A stretch of 64,000 nucleotides of DNA, taken from assembly GCF_014652855.1 (NCBI RefSeq), contig NZ_BMZP01000011.1, positions 1-64,000 of the forward strand, read 5' to 3'. The notes beneath the pieces are model-generated. The model saw nothing but the letters and a program-made list of their open reading frames with translations. It did no database searches and had not been told where the DNA came from. Within the stretch, counting starts at the first letter, position 1. Every line of letters starts with the position of its first letter. The translations under genes were made by a program, and so were the position numbers. Shown piece after piece: positions 44,556 to 52,570 of the stretch. Source of the DNA: Novosphingobium pokkalii (GTDB lineage Bacteria; Pseudomonadota; Alphaproteobacteria; Sphingomonadales; Sphingomonadaceae).

Positions 44556-44597
44556 TAGAGCGCCGGCTTTGACGCAGTCAAAGTCGATCGCGCTCTA
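44556..44597. repeat. Short palindromic element before VOC gene
   Basis: TAGAGCGC (44556-44563) pairs with GCGCTCTA (44590-44597), and CTTTGAC (44567-44573) pairs with GTCAAAG (44577-44583). The AGAGCG...CGCTCT ends with a central short stem are a repeat style common between alphaproteobacterial genes. It ends 17 bp before the VOC-protein start, so it would lie in that gene's leader. Confidence 0.6.
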
Positions 44598-44614
44598 ACG
44601 GGAAAGGAAATGCC

Positions 44615-45016
44615 ATGCAGGTCAACGCCCTCGATCATGTGAACATCATCACCGACCGACTGGCAGAGACCTGCGCGTTCTATGTCGCGCTGCTGGGCCT
44701 GGAGCAGCGCGATGCCCCGCCCCCGCTGACGCCGCAGAACGCACAGTGGCTTTACGACAAGCAAGGGCGCGCCGTGCTGCACATCAACAGCACCGATTGC
44801 CCGCGCACGTATGACCGCGCGGTGGAGCCGGGCCGGGTGACCGGCGCGATCCACCACGTGGCGCTCAACTGTTCGGGCCATGACACGGTGCAGGCGCGGA
44901 TCGCAGCGATGGGCCTGGAAGCCAAGACCAACTTCGTCGCGGCGATCGGCCTGCGCCAGATTTTCGTGGCCGATCCCAACAACGTGCTGCTGGAACTGAA
45001 CTTCTTCGGCGATTAA
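44615..45016 (+). CDS. VOC-family (glyoxalase/dioxygenase-fold) protein
   Basis: This 133-residue single-domain protein has the vicinal-oxygen-chelate fold. An N-terminal metal-ligand His is in DHVNIITDRLAETCAFYVAL, a second cluster is IHHVALNCSGHD, and a Glu lies near the C-terminus (NNVLLELNFFGD). Start and length fit the family, with GGAAAGG as ribosome site. Proteins of this size include isomerases, glyoxalases and small ring-cleaving enzymes, so the role stays open. It stands alone between purU and a convergent hydrolase gene. Confidence 0.8.
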   Translation: MQVNALDHVNIITDRLAETCAFYVALLGLEQRDAPPPLTPQNAQWLYDKQGRAVLHINSTDCPRTYDRAVEPGRVTGAIHHVALNCSGHDTVQARIAAMGLEAKTNFVAAIGLRQIFVADPNNVLLELNFFGD

Positions 45017-45037
45017 TCCTCCCCGAACCGGGAAGGA

Positions 45038-45775
45038 TCAGATCGCCGCTTCCAGCGCGTCGGCCAGGGCTTCGGGCGCAGACAGATAGGGGCTGTGGTC
45101 GGCCTCCAGCGTGATCACTTGCGCACCGGGCGACATGGCGATCATCTTGCGCTGGCTGTCGATCGGGATCGTGCGATCCTGGGTGCACTCCACATAGGTA
45201 CGCGGCTTGCTGCCCCAGCGCTCGGGCGTGACCATGATCTTCTGGCGGCGCGGCTGGCTCGGTTCGGCGAGCAGGCGCGGCAACACGGCGGCAACGTCCT
45301 CGGGCGGGGACAACTGGGCAAAGACCGCGCCGGCATCGGACAGCGGATCGATCACCGTGGCGACGCTGCCATAAAGCGGCTGGATGATCGCCTCGAACGG
45401 CGCGTTGGGGCCGACGATCTCCTTGAACTCCACGCGGGAAAGCCCGGCGGGCAGCATCATCGCACAGATATAGGCCAGGCTGTCCATTGCGTCCGGGTGC
45501 CGCTCGGCCGCGGTGCTCACCACCAGGCCGCCGCGGCTGTGTCCGCCCAAAACGACTGGCGCACCACCCAGCCGCGCTTTCAGATCGCGGCAATGCTGCG
45601 CGGCAAATTCGCCCCAATCCTCGAGCGTGACAGCGGCCATTTCCGCTTCCGTGCCGCCCATGCCGGGCAGCGTTGGCGCCACCACGGTATGGCCGCGCGC
45701 CTCCAGGATCGTAGCCAACTTGTCGAAGCACCAGCCACCGTGCCACGAACCGTGGATCAGAACGAAACCGGCCAT
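45038..45775 (-). CDS. Alpha/beta hydrolase (methylesterase-like)
   Basis: This 245-residue hydrolase starts FVLIHGSWHGGWCFDKLATIL. The nucleophile motif is LGGHSRGGLVVSTAA, an Asp lies in the ECTQDRTIPID segment, and the C-terminal catalytic His is in ADHSPYLSAPEAL. It is the same subfamily as the protein at 40333-41004. It is the last gene of a long minus-strand run that begins with the CoA ligase at 54136, 16 bp after the GST-like gene. It probably cleaves an ester or related intermediate of an aromatic substrate. Confidence 0.85.
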   Translation of the reverse strand: MAGFVLIHGSWHGGWCFDKLATILEARGHTVVAPTLPGMGGTEAEMAAVTLEDWGEFAAQHCRDLKARLGGAPVVLGGHSRGGLVVSTAAERHPDAMDSLAYICAMMLPAGLSRVEFKEIVGPNAPFEAIIQPLYGSVATVIDPLSDAGAVFAQLSPPEDVAAVLPRLLAEPSQPRRQKIMVTPERWGSKPRTYVECTQDRTIPIDSQRKMIAMSPGAQVITLEADHSPYLSAPEALADALEAAI

Positions 45776-45791
45776 TTTCTCACTTCCTCCC

Positions 45792-46568
45792 TCAGCGCGC
45801 GTGCCCGGTCCAGGTGCGCAGGCCTGGTGCGGTGCGATCCTCCCCGGCGAGCGCGGCGGCCACCGCCGGCCGCGCCGTCATGCGATCGCGCCAGGCCACC
45901 AGGCGCGGGGCACGGCGGGCGATCTCCAGTTCGGGGAACATGCGCTCCACCATCATGCCGCAATGGGCATAAAAGTTGATGTCGGCAAGCGTATAGACAT
46001 CGCCCGCAAGCCATGCCGTCTCGCCCAGTTGGCGCTCCACCTTGTCCACTGCATAGGCGATCTTGTCCATGGCATGGGCCAGGTCGGCTTCGGAAAAGCC
46101 GGAGCGGGCCGTGGCCCACTTCTTGCGCTGATCGGGCAGCGGAATGTTTTCCAGCAGCTTCTCGAATTCGCCGCTTTCGATATTGCGGGCGATGATCCCC
46201 ACCATGCGGTGCCAGCCGTGCATCGAGACATGGTTCATCACATGCTCGTCCACGAACTTGTTCCAATAGCGCATGCGCGCCGCGCCCACCGGATCGCGCG
46301 GGCGCAGCGGCCCATCGATGGGCTGGGCATCGGGAAAGGCATCTTCCAGGTATTCGTTGATCACCGTGGTGTGGGTCACGATCGTGCCATCGTGGTCCAG
46401 CACCGGCACTTGCCCTTCGGGATTGATCGCCACGAACCAGGCCTGGTGCTGTTCGAACTTGTGCAGGTCGACATAGCGGCTGGTGAAATCCAGCCCCTTT
46501 TCCTTCAAAGGAATCATCGACTTGAGCGAGTTTGCCACCGGTTCGGCATGATAATAGGTCAAGGCCAT
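45792..46568 (-). CDS. Glutathione S-transferase, beta-etherase LigF-like
   Basis: This 258-residue protein is strikingly like LigF in length and pattern. The N-terminal thioredoxin fold has LTYYHAEPVANSLKSMIPLK, then KFEQHQAWFVAINPEGQVPV and HTTVINEYLEDAFPDA, the glutathione-binding Ser/Thr region. The C-terminal helical domain carries MRYWNKFVDEHV and the IPLPDQRKKWATARSGF stretch. LigF-type enzymes use glutathione to cleave beta-aryl ether bonds of lignin dimers. Its operon with an SDR (LigD-like position) supports this, but the sequence alone does not prove ether cleavage. Confidence 0.87.
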   Translation of the reverse strand: MALTYYHAEPVANSLKSMIPLKEKGLDFTSRYVDLHKFEQHQAWFVAINPEGQVPVLDHDGTIVTHTTVINEYLEDAFPDAQPIDGPLRPRDPVGAARMRYWNKFVDEHVMNHVSMHGWHRMVGIIARNIESGEFEKLLENIPLPDQRKKWATARSGFSEADLAHAMDKIAYAVDKVERQLGETAWLAGDVYTLADINFYAHCGMMVERMFPELEIARRAPRLVAWRDRMTARPAVAAALAGEDRTAPGLRTWTGHAR

Positions 46569-46581
46569 GGGCCGCACTCCG

Positions 46582-47328
46582 TTACAACGAAAGGGTGCCG
46601 AGCAGGCCGCCATCGACTGCCCAGCTTTGCGCGGTGACGTGGCTGGCCGCGTCGGACAGCAGGAAGGCCGCCACGTGCGCCAGTTCATCGGCGCTGCCGG
46701 TGCGCCCCTGGGGCACGCGCACGGCCATGGCCTGGGCCGCATCGGGCGGCAGGGCATCGAGCATCGGGGTCTCGATGAAGCCGGGCACCACGCAATTGCA
46801 GCGCACCCCGAACGGCGCCAGTTCCAGGGCAACGCCGCGCGCCAGGCCCAGCACGGCATGCTTGGATGCGACATAGGCCGCGTTCATCGCCATGCCGCGC
46901 TCGCTTGCCAGGCTGCCGGTGACCAGGATCGCGCCGCGCCGCCGCGCCTTCATCGCCGGGGCGACATGGGCAATGGCATGGAACACGGACTTGCAATTGA
47001 CCGCCATTACCGCGTCGAAGGCAGCGTCGGCATAGTCTTCCACGGCGGCGAACGTGCCGCCGATTCCCGCGTTGCAGAACAGCCCGTCGATCGGGCCGCG
47101 CGCCGCCACCGCATCATCGAGCGCGACGACCAGCGCCGCCTTGTCGGCCACGTCGGCCGCTGCCCAGCCGGCCGACGGGCCGAGTTGCTGCGCCGCGTCT
47201 TGCAGCAAGGCCGCGCGCCGCGCGATCAGCGTCACCGCGCCGCCGCCCGCCACCACCCGCGCGGCCGTGGCGCGACCGATGCCGGTGGAAGCGCCGGTGA
47301 TCACCACATGGCGGCCGGCAAAATCCAT
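46582..47328 (-). CDS. Short-chain dehydrogenase/reductase
   Basis: This 248-residue NAD(P)-dependent SDR has the classic cofactor motif (VVITGASTGIG), NAG (CNAGIGG), the catalytic Ser (VTGSLAS) and YxxxK (AAYVASKHAVLG), and ends near the standard AQSWAVDGG. The ATG at 47328 overlaps the stop of the upstream phosphatase-like gene (TGATG). It sits next to the LigF-like GST gene, and in beta-aryl ether pathways an SDR oxidises the alpha-hydroxyl before ether cleavage. That function is an inference from the neighbourhood. Confidence 0.9.
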   Translation of the reverse strand: MDFAGRHVVITGASTGIGRATAARVVAGGGAVTLIARRAALLQDAAQQLGPSAGWAAADVADKAALVVALDDAVAARGPIDGLFCNAGIGGTFAAVEDYADAAFDAVMAVNCKSVFHAIAHVAPAMKARRRGAILVTGSLASERGMAMNAAYVASKHAVLGLARGVALELAPFGVRCNCVVPGFIETPMLDALPPDAAQAMAVRVPQGRTGSADELAHVAAFLLSDAASHVTAQSWAVDGGLLGTLSL

Positions 47329-47801
47329 CACGCGCCGGTCCGCGCACCGGCGATGAACGCCGCCCAGACCGGCGCCTCCGGCCGGTCGGAGCCTTCGGGC
47401 GTCCACTGCTGCGCCATCAGCGCGCGCGCCTGCGCTTCGGGCATGCCGGCCACGTCGCGGTGCCAGCGATAGAAGAACGCGGCGACGCGCCAGTTCATGA
47501 TGCAATGCACGTGCACCGGGCGCGGCCCCTGCTCCAGCGCAGTCCGAAACGCGGCGAAATGCGCGTCTCCAGGCGCGTCGAATGGCACCGGGATATGGGT
47601 ATAGACCATGCCCGCCGCCGCCAGCCGTGCGCCTTCGTCGGCCAGCGCCTCCGGATGGGTTTCCAGCGCCAGGTTGATCACATGCGCCACGCCGAGCGCG
47701 GCTAGCCGCCCCACGTCGCGCGGCTCCAGCCGGCCCGAGGTGGTGATATCGTCGGCCAGTCGCTGCCATGCGCGAATGTCGGCCGGATCGGCGCTGCTCA
47801 T
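47328..47801 (-). CDS. Small tyrosine-phosphatase-fold protein with CX4R loop
   Basis: This 157-residue protein of the DSP/DUF442-like group has VHVHCIMNWRVAAFFYRW with Cys100 and Arg105. The P-loop is one residue shorter than the CX5R of active phosphatases. This CX4R form is known in a bacterial family usually annotated as tyrosine phosphatase or sulfur-transferase-like, where activity is uncertain. The ATG at 47801 overlaps the amidohydrolase stop and its own stop overlaps the SDR start. It is locked into the catabolic operon, so a metabolic rather than signalling role should be considered. Confidence 0.72.
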   Translation of the reverse strand: MSSADPADIRAWQRLADDITTSGRLEPRDVGRLAALGVAHVINLALETHPEALADEGARLAAAGMVYTHIPVPFDAPGDAHFAAFRTALEQGPRPVHVHCIMNWRVAAFFYRWHRDVAGMPEAQARALMAQQWTPEGSDRPEAPVWAAFIAGARTGA

Positions 47802-48670
47802 GCCAGGCCCAGCAGCTTGACCGCGTTGTCCTTCATGATGCCCGGCAGCACATCGTCGCGGAAGCCGACCTGGCGCGCGGCGTCGAGCCACTTGTCCGGC
47901 CGGATCAGCGGAAAATCGCTGCCGAACAGCATCTTCTTCTTGAGCTGGGTGTTGGCATACTGGATGATCTGCGGCTGGAAATACTTGGGGCTCCAGCCGG
48001 AAAGATCGATGTAGACGTTGTTCTTGTGCAGCGCCATCGACAGGCTTTCATCCACCCACGGCCACGACGGGTGCGCCAGGATGATCTTCATGTCGGGGAA
48101 ATCCACCGCCACGTCGTCCACCAGCATCGGCTGGCCATACTTCAGGCGGATGCCGCCGCCGCCGCGCATGCCGGTGCCCATGCCGGAATGCCCGGTGTGG
48201 AAGATCGCCGGCAGCTTGTAGTGATTGATCACTTCGTAGATGGCATAGCCAACCTGCTCGGCCGGGTGGATGTTCTGGCAGATGTGGTGGAACTTGAAGC
48301 CCTTGACGCCGTGGTTCTCGATCAGGTCGCGCGCCTCGCGCGCGCCATACTTGCCCTTGTGCGGGTCGATCGAGGCAAAGGGAATGCACACGTCGTCGTT
48401 TTTCGCGGCGAACTCGGCAATCTCGTAGTTCGACACCCGCTTGGCGCCGATGCCGGCCTCGCAATCCACCGTGAACAGGCAGAACGCGATGTTCTGCTCA
48501 CGATAGATCTGCGCGATCTCGGGCATCTTGGGCCGCTCGCGCGGCGCCTTGAAATAGCTGGATGCGGCATCGAAGAACTGGCCCATCACCGGGTCTTCGG
48601 GATCGTGGCACGAGACTTCGGCGTGCACGTGCACGTCGATGGCGGTGATCTTGGTCAGGTCGATGGGCAT
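47798..48670 (-). CDS. Amidohydrolase-2 family metal hydrolase/decarboxylase
   Basis: This TIM-barrel enzyme of about 290 residues starts MPIDLTKITAIDVHVHAEVS, where DVHVH is the metal HxH. Further ligands and active residues are in KGFKFHHICQNIHP, HTGHSGMGTG, ILAHPSWPWVDE and LFGSDFPLIRP (catalytic Asp). The ACMSD/LigW-type family includes aromatic acid decarboxylases and hydrolases for ring-fission products. It has the AAGGA ribosome site and lies 108 bp after the aldehyde dehydrogenase gene, separated by a repeat. Which reaction it performs is not visible. Confidence 0.85.
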   Translation of the reverse strand: MPIDLTKITAIDVHVHAEVSCHDPEDPVMGQFFDAASSYFKAPRERPKMPEIAQIYREQNIAFCLFTVDCEAGIGAKRVSNYEIAEFAAKNDDVCIPFASIDPHKGKYGAREARDLIENHGVKGFKFHHICQNIHPAEQVGYAIYEVINHYKLPAIFHTGHSGMGTGMRGGGGIRLKYGQPMLVDDVAVDFPDMKIILAHPSWPWVDESLSMALHKNNVYIDLSGWSPKYFQPQIIQYANTQLKKKMLFGSDFPLIRPDKWLDAARQVGFRDDVLPGIMKDNAVKLLGLA

Positions 48671-48683
48671 TGCTGGTTCCTTG

Positions 48684-48771
48684 TCCCCCTCTCCCAACCC
48701 TCTCCCCTGAAGGGGAGAGGGCATTCCCGCTCCCTCTCCCCTTCAGGGGAGAGGGTTGGGGTGAGGGGCTG
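48684..48771. repeat. Palindromic repeat pair (CCCTCTCCCCT-type)
   Basis: Two short palindromes of the CCCTCTCCCCTGAAGGGGAG type lie inside a longer inverted pair that begins CCCCTCTCCCAACCC and ends GGGTTGGGGTGAGGGG. The element fills the 108-bp gap between the aldehyde dehydrogenase and amidohydrolase genes of one operon. It could attenuate transcription between them or stabilise the upstream message. It resembles the families at 33347 and 61226 in build but differs in sequence. Confidence 0.75.
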
Positions 48772-48778
48772 TTTCAAA

Positions 48779-50293
48779 TCAAAGCTGGATAATCACGGTC
48801 TTGGTTTCGAGATAGGCTTCCACGCCCTGGCGGCCCTGCTCGCGGCCGAGGCCCGATTCCTTGTAGCCGCCAAACGGCAGCGCGGTATCGATCATGGCGT
48901 GGCAATTGCCCCAGACGGTGCCGGACTTGATGCGTGCAGCCAGCTTGTGCATCACCGCCACATCCCTGGTCCAGATGCCCGCGCCCAGGCCAAAGCAGGT
49001 GTCGTTGGCCATGCGCGCCACTTCATCCAGGTCCTCGAAGCGCTGCGCCACCACCACCGGGCCGAAGATTTCCTCGCGCACCACGCTCATCTGCGGGTTC
49101 ACATCGGCCAGGATCGTCGGGTTGACGTAATAGCCACCGTCGCTGGCCGGCACGTCGCCGCCCATCACCACGCTGGCGCCATCGCGCTTGCCCGCCTCGA
49201 TATAGCCCAGCACGCGCTCGTGCTGTTCCTTGCTGACGAGCGGCCCCATGTGCGCTTCCGGATCGAGGCTGGGGCGCGGGCTCCAGAACGGGGCCGTGGC
49301 GGCCATGCCTTCCAGCACCTGGTCGAACACCGACTTGTGCGCGAAGAGGCGCGAGCCGGCCACGCAGACCTGGCCCGAATTGAAGAAGATCGCGCCCGCC
49401 GCGCCCGGCGCGGCCTGCGCCACGTCCACATCGGGCATGACCACCACCGGGCTCTTGCCGCCCAGTTCCAGCGTCACCCGCTTGAGGCTCGCCGTGGCGT
49501 TGCGGTTGATCAGCTTGCCGATCTCGGTCGATCCGGTGAACGCCACCTTGTCCACGTCGGGGTGCTTGACCATGCGATCGCCGGCAGTGTGGCCATTGCC
49601 GGTGATCACGTTGATCACGCCGGCCGGGAAGCCCGCTTCCACCACCAGGTCGGCCAGCTTGAGCGCGGTCAACGAAGTCTGCTCGGCCGGCTTCAAGACC
49701 AGCGTGCAGCCCGCCGCCAGCGCCGGCGCGATCTTGAGCGAGGCCATCAGCAGCGGGAAATTCCACGGCACGATCTGCGCGCAGACGCCGACCGGCTCAC
49801 GCACGGTATAGCTGAACACTTGGCCGCCGGGCATGGTGTAGGGCTGCGTGGTCTCGCCCGAAATCTTGCTGGCCCAGCCGGCCATGAAGCGCAACTGGCT
49901 GATCGCGCCGGGGATATCCACCGCGCCGGCCATGGTCATCGGCTTGCCGTTGTCGATCGCTTCCAGTTCGGCAAACAGCGCGGCATTGGCTTCGAGCAGG
50001 TCGGCCAGGCGGTTCATCGTGCGATCGCGCACCATCGGCGGCAGGCCAGACCAGCGGCCATCGTCGAACGCCGCGCGCGCGGCGGCCACCGCGCGGTCCA
50101 CGTCCTTGTCAGAGGCATCGACCACATGGCCCACGGTCTTGCCGTTGGAGGGATCCTCCACCGCGATCACGGCATCATGGCTGCTGTCCACCCATTCGTT
50201 GTTGATGAACAGTTGCGGCTTGCGCGCCAGGAAGGCCGCCGCCTGCGCCGAATAGGCCCGCTGCTGGCGCGAAATCGTGGTCGTTTCGTTCAT
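48779..50293 (-). CDS. NAD-dependent aldehyde dehydrogenase
   Basis: This 504-residue class-1/2-type aldehyde dehydrogenase shows VPWNFPLLMASLKIAPAL, FTGSTEIGKLIN, the general-base Glu in VTLELGGKSP, and the catalytic Cys in FFNSGQVCVAGSRL. The C-terminal PFGGYKESGLGREQG motif is intact. It is placed after the quinohemoprotein alcohol dehydrogenase (60-bp gap), so the likely task is to oxidise its aldehyde product. Substrates such as coniferaldehyde or vanillin are suggested by context, not by the sequence. Confidence 0.92.
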   Translation of the reverse strand: MNETTTISRQQRAYSAQAAAFLARKPQLFINNEWVDSSHDAVIAVEDPSNGKTVGHVVDASDKDVDRAVAAARAAFDDGRWSGLPPMVRDRTMNRLADLLEANAALFAELEAIDNGKPMTMAGAVDIPGAISQLRFMAGWASKISGETTQPYTMPGGQVFSYTVREPVGVCAQIVPWNFPLLMASLKIAPALAAGCTLVLKPAEQTSLTALKLADLVVEAGFPAGVINVITGNGHTAGDRMVKHPDVDKVAFTGSTEIGKLINRNATASLKRVTLELGGKSPVVVMPDVDVAQAAPGAAGAIFFNSGQVCVAGSRLFAHKSVFDQVLEGMAATAPFWSPRPSLDPEAHMGPLVSKEQHERVLGYIEAGKRDGASVVMGGDVPASDGGYYVNPTILADVNPQMSVVREEIFGPVVVAQRFEDLDEVARMANDTCFGLGAGIWTRDVAVMHKLAARIKSGTVWGNCHAMIDTALPFGGYKESGLGREQGRQGVEAYLETKTVIIQL

Positions 50294-50353
50294 GGCCGAG
50301 TCCTCTCCGCTATATGTAATGTATCATAACAATTTTACTGGGCCAAGCGCGCA

Positions 50354-52513
50354 TCAGTTGCGCGCCGTGCCCTTGCCGATGCGCTGGCCGGTTTTCGCTT
50401 CCAACGCCTTGTCCTCGTTGGCGCGGGAAATCAGGTATTGGCGGATGGCCTCGGCATCGTCGGCGCTCAGCACGCTCTTGAACGAGACCATGCCCGCTTC
50501 GTGCAGCGCGCCGTCGAGCACGACCATCTTGATCCCTTCGGCCGATCCGATCGCGCCCGAGTGCCGCAGATCCGGGTTGACGCCGCCAGCCACTGCCGCA
50601 TCGCCGTGGCAGACGTTGCAATAGCGGCCATAGAGCTGCCCGCCGTGGGCCACCTGCTGCGGCGTGCCGGTCAGCGGCGGCGGATCGAGCGGCCCGGCAT
50701 TGCTGGGCGGTGGGGACGGCAATTGCCCCTTGGCGCCCAGCTTGAACACCAGCAGTCGGCTGATGTTGCGCGAGGCACCGCCCTTGTGCGCCAGGATGCC
50801 GGTGGCCACGTCCCACACCCCGCCCCAGCCGACCATCACGGCCACATATTGCTCGCCGCCGATGGCATACGTCATCGGCGCGGCCACGATCCCGCTCTGC
50901 GCCGGGAACGACCACAGCTTCTGGCCCTTGTCGGCGCTATAGGCGACGAACTGGCCCTGGGCATTGCCCTGGAACACCAGGTTGCCCGCCGTCGAGAGAA
51001 TGCCCCCGTTCCATGGCGAAACCTGGTCCACCCGCCAGGCGACCTTGCGATTGGCCACGTCCCACGCGATCAGCGCGCCGGTCGTGCCGGCCAGCGCCCC
51101 GGCCTGCACTTTGGGATCGGCCGGCATGGCCGTGGCATAGCCATCAATCGCGGTCTGGAAACCCATGCCGCTCGGCTTCCAGTCCTTCGCCGCGAAATAG
51201 GGGAAGCCCGCGACATTGGCGGGAATATAGAGCAGGTTGGTCTTGGGGCTGAAGCTTTGCGGCTGCCACGAATGCGCCCCGCCCGCGCCGGGCAGGCCGA
51301 TGAACGGCTTGCCGGTCTTTTCATAGCGGGCTTCGGGGTTGATCGTCGGCCGCCCGGTCTTGGGGTCAATGCCGGTGGTCCAGTTCACCGGCACGAACGG
51401 CGTGGCCGAGAGGAACTGGCCGGTCTGGGCATCGAGCACATAGACATGGCCGTTCTTGGGCGCGTGCAGCGCCACGTGGCGCGGCTTGCCGTCGATGGTC
51501 ACGTCGGCCAGCGTGATCTGCGCGTCGGAATCGAAGTCCCAGCGGTCTTCGGGGGTTTCCTGGTAATGCCAGGCATAGGCGCCGGTATCCGCGTTCACCG
51601 CCACGATCGAGGAGGTGTAGAGCGAATCCCCGCTGCGCCCTGCGGGCGCCGGGTTCCACGGCTCGGCATTGCCGGTGCCGAAGAGGATCAGGTTGGTCTT
51701 GGGATCATAGGTGATCCCGTCCCACACCGTGCCGCCGCCGCCCAGCGTCCACCAATCCCCGGTCCAGGTCTTGGCCGCCGCCTCCATCGCCTTGTTTTCA
51801 AATCCATCCTTGGGATTGCCGGGCACGGTGTGGAATGTCCACACGGGCGTGCCGGTCTGCGCATCATAGGCCGCGATATAGCCGCGCGCGCGGTATTCTC
51901 CGCCGCCCGCGCCGATCACGATGCGCCCCTTGACCACGCGCGGCGCCCCGGTGATCGCATAGTTCTGGCGATCGGGCACCACGACTTTGTCGAACACCAC
52001 TTTGCCGGTCTTCTGGTCGAGCGCGATCAACCGCCCGTCGAGCGTGCCGACATAGATCTTGTCGCCATAGAGCGCCGCGCCGCGATTGACCGCGTCGCAG
52101 CAGGCCGAAACCAGTTGCTCGCGCGGCACCTTGGGATCGTATTCCCAGATCACCTTGCCGGTGCGCGCGTCATAGGCCTTGACCATCGACCAGGCGGTGG
52201 TGGTGTAGAGCACGCCATCGTGCATCAGCGGCGTGGCTTCCTGCCCGCGCGCAGTGTCGAAATCGACCGACCAGGCGAGGCCCAGTTGCGCGACATTGCC
52301 GGCGTTGATCGCGTCGAGCGGAGAGAAGCGCTGCTCACCATAGTCGCGGCCATAGCTGAGCCATTCATCCTGCGGAGCCGCGGCAATCAGGGCATCGGTC
52401 ACCCCGCTTGTCGCCGCCCCCGCCGGCGTATCACCCACCGCCTTGCCACACCCTGCCAGCGCCAGCGCCGCCAGCGATGCGAGGCCCAACCCAGCCACGA
52501 ACCCGTTCCGCAT
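50354..52513 (-). CDS. PQQ-dependent quinohemoprotein alcohol dehydrogenase (lipoprotein)
   Basis: This protein of about 719 residues has an eight-bladed propeller quinoprotein domain and a C-terminal cytochrome c domain (CNVCHG). The ATG at 52513 is chosen because a GGAGAG site precedes it and it gives a lipoprotein signal ending LALAGC. The vicinal disulfide (ACCDAVNRG), PLDAINAGNVAQLGLAW blade motif and WHYQETPEDRWDFD are typical of type II/III quinoprotein alcohol dehydrogenases. It acts in the periplasm, passing electrons from PQQ via heme c to the respiratory chain. A PQQ biosynthesis locus is not in this window. Confidence 0.92.
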   Translation of the reverse strand: MRNGFVAGLGLASLAALALAGCGKAVGDTPAGAATSGVTDALIAAAPQDEWLSYGRDYGEQRFSPLDAINAGNVAQLGLAWSVDFDTARGQEATPLMHDGVLYTTTAWSMVKAYDARTGKVIWEYDPKVPREQLVSACCDAVNRGAALYGDKIYVGTLDGRLIALDQKTGKVVFDKVVVPDRQNYAITGAPRVVKGRIVIGAGGGEYRARGYIAAYDAQTGTPVWTFHTVPGNPKDGFENKAMEAAAKTWTGDWWTLGGGGTVWDGITYDPKTNLILFGTGNAEPWNPAPAGRSGDSLYTSSIVAVNADTGAYAWHYQETPEDRWDFDSDAQITLADVTIDGKPRHVALHAPKNGHVYVLDAQTGQFLSATPFVPVNWTTGIDPKTGRPTINPEARYEKTGKPFIGLPGAGGAHSWQPQSFSPKTNLLYIPANVAGFPYFAAKDWKPSGMGFQTAIDGYATAMPADPKVQAGALAGTTGALIAWDVANRKVAWRVDQVSPWNGGILSTAGNLVFQGNAQGQFVAYSADKGQKLWSFPAQSGIVAAPMTYAIGGEQYVAVMVGWGGVWDVATGILAHKGGASRNISRLLVFKLGAKGQLPSPPPSNAGPLDPPPLTGTPQQVAHGGQLYGRYCNVCHGDAAVAGGVNPDLRHSGAIGSAEGIKMVVLDGALHEAGMVSFKSVLSADDAEAIRQYLISRANEDKALEAKTGQRIGKGTARN

Positions 52514-52570
52514 CACTCTCTCCATGCAACATCGTTCTTGCGCCTGATTTTTCAGGTCCGTTTATTGTGC

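Noticed and set aside
47768-50329. A long plus-strand reading frame opposite the amidohydrolase and aldehyde dehydrogenase
   Set aside because: The translation is His/Arg/Ala-rich without motifs, and the minus-strand genes have clear catalytic residues.
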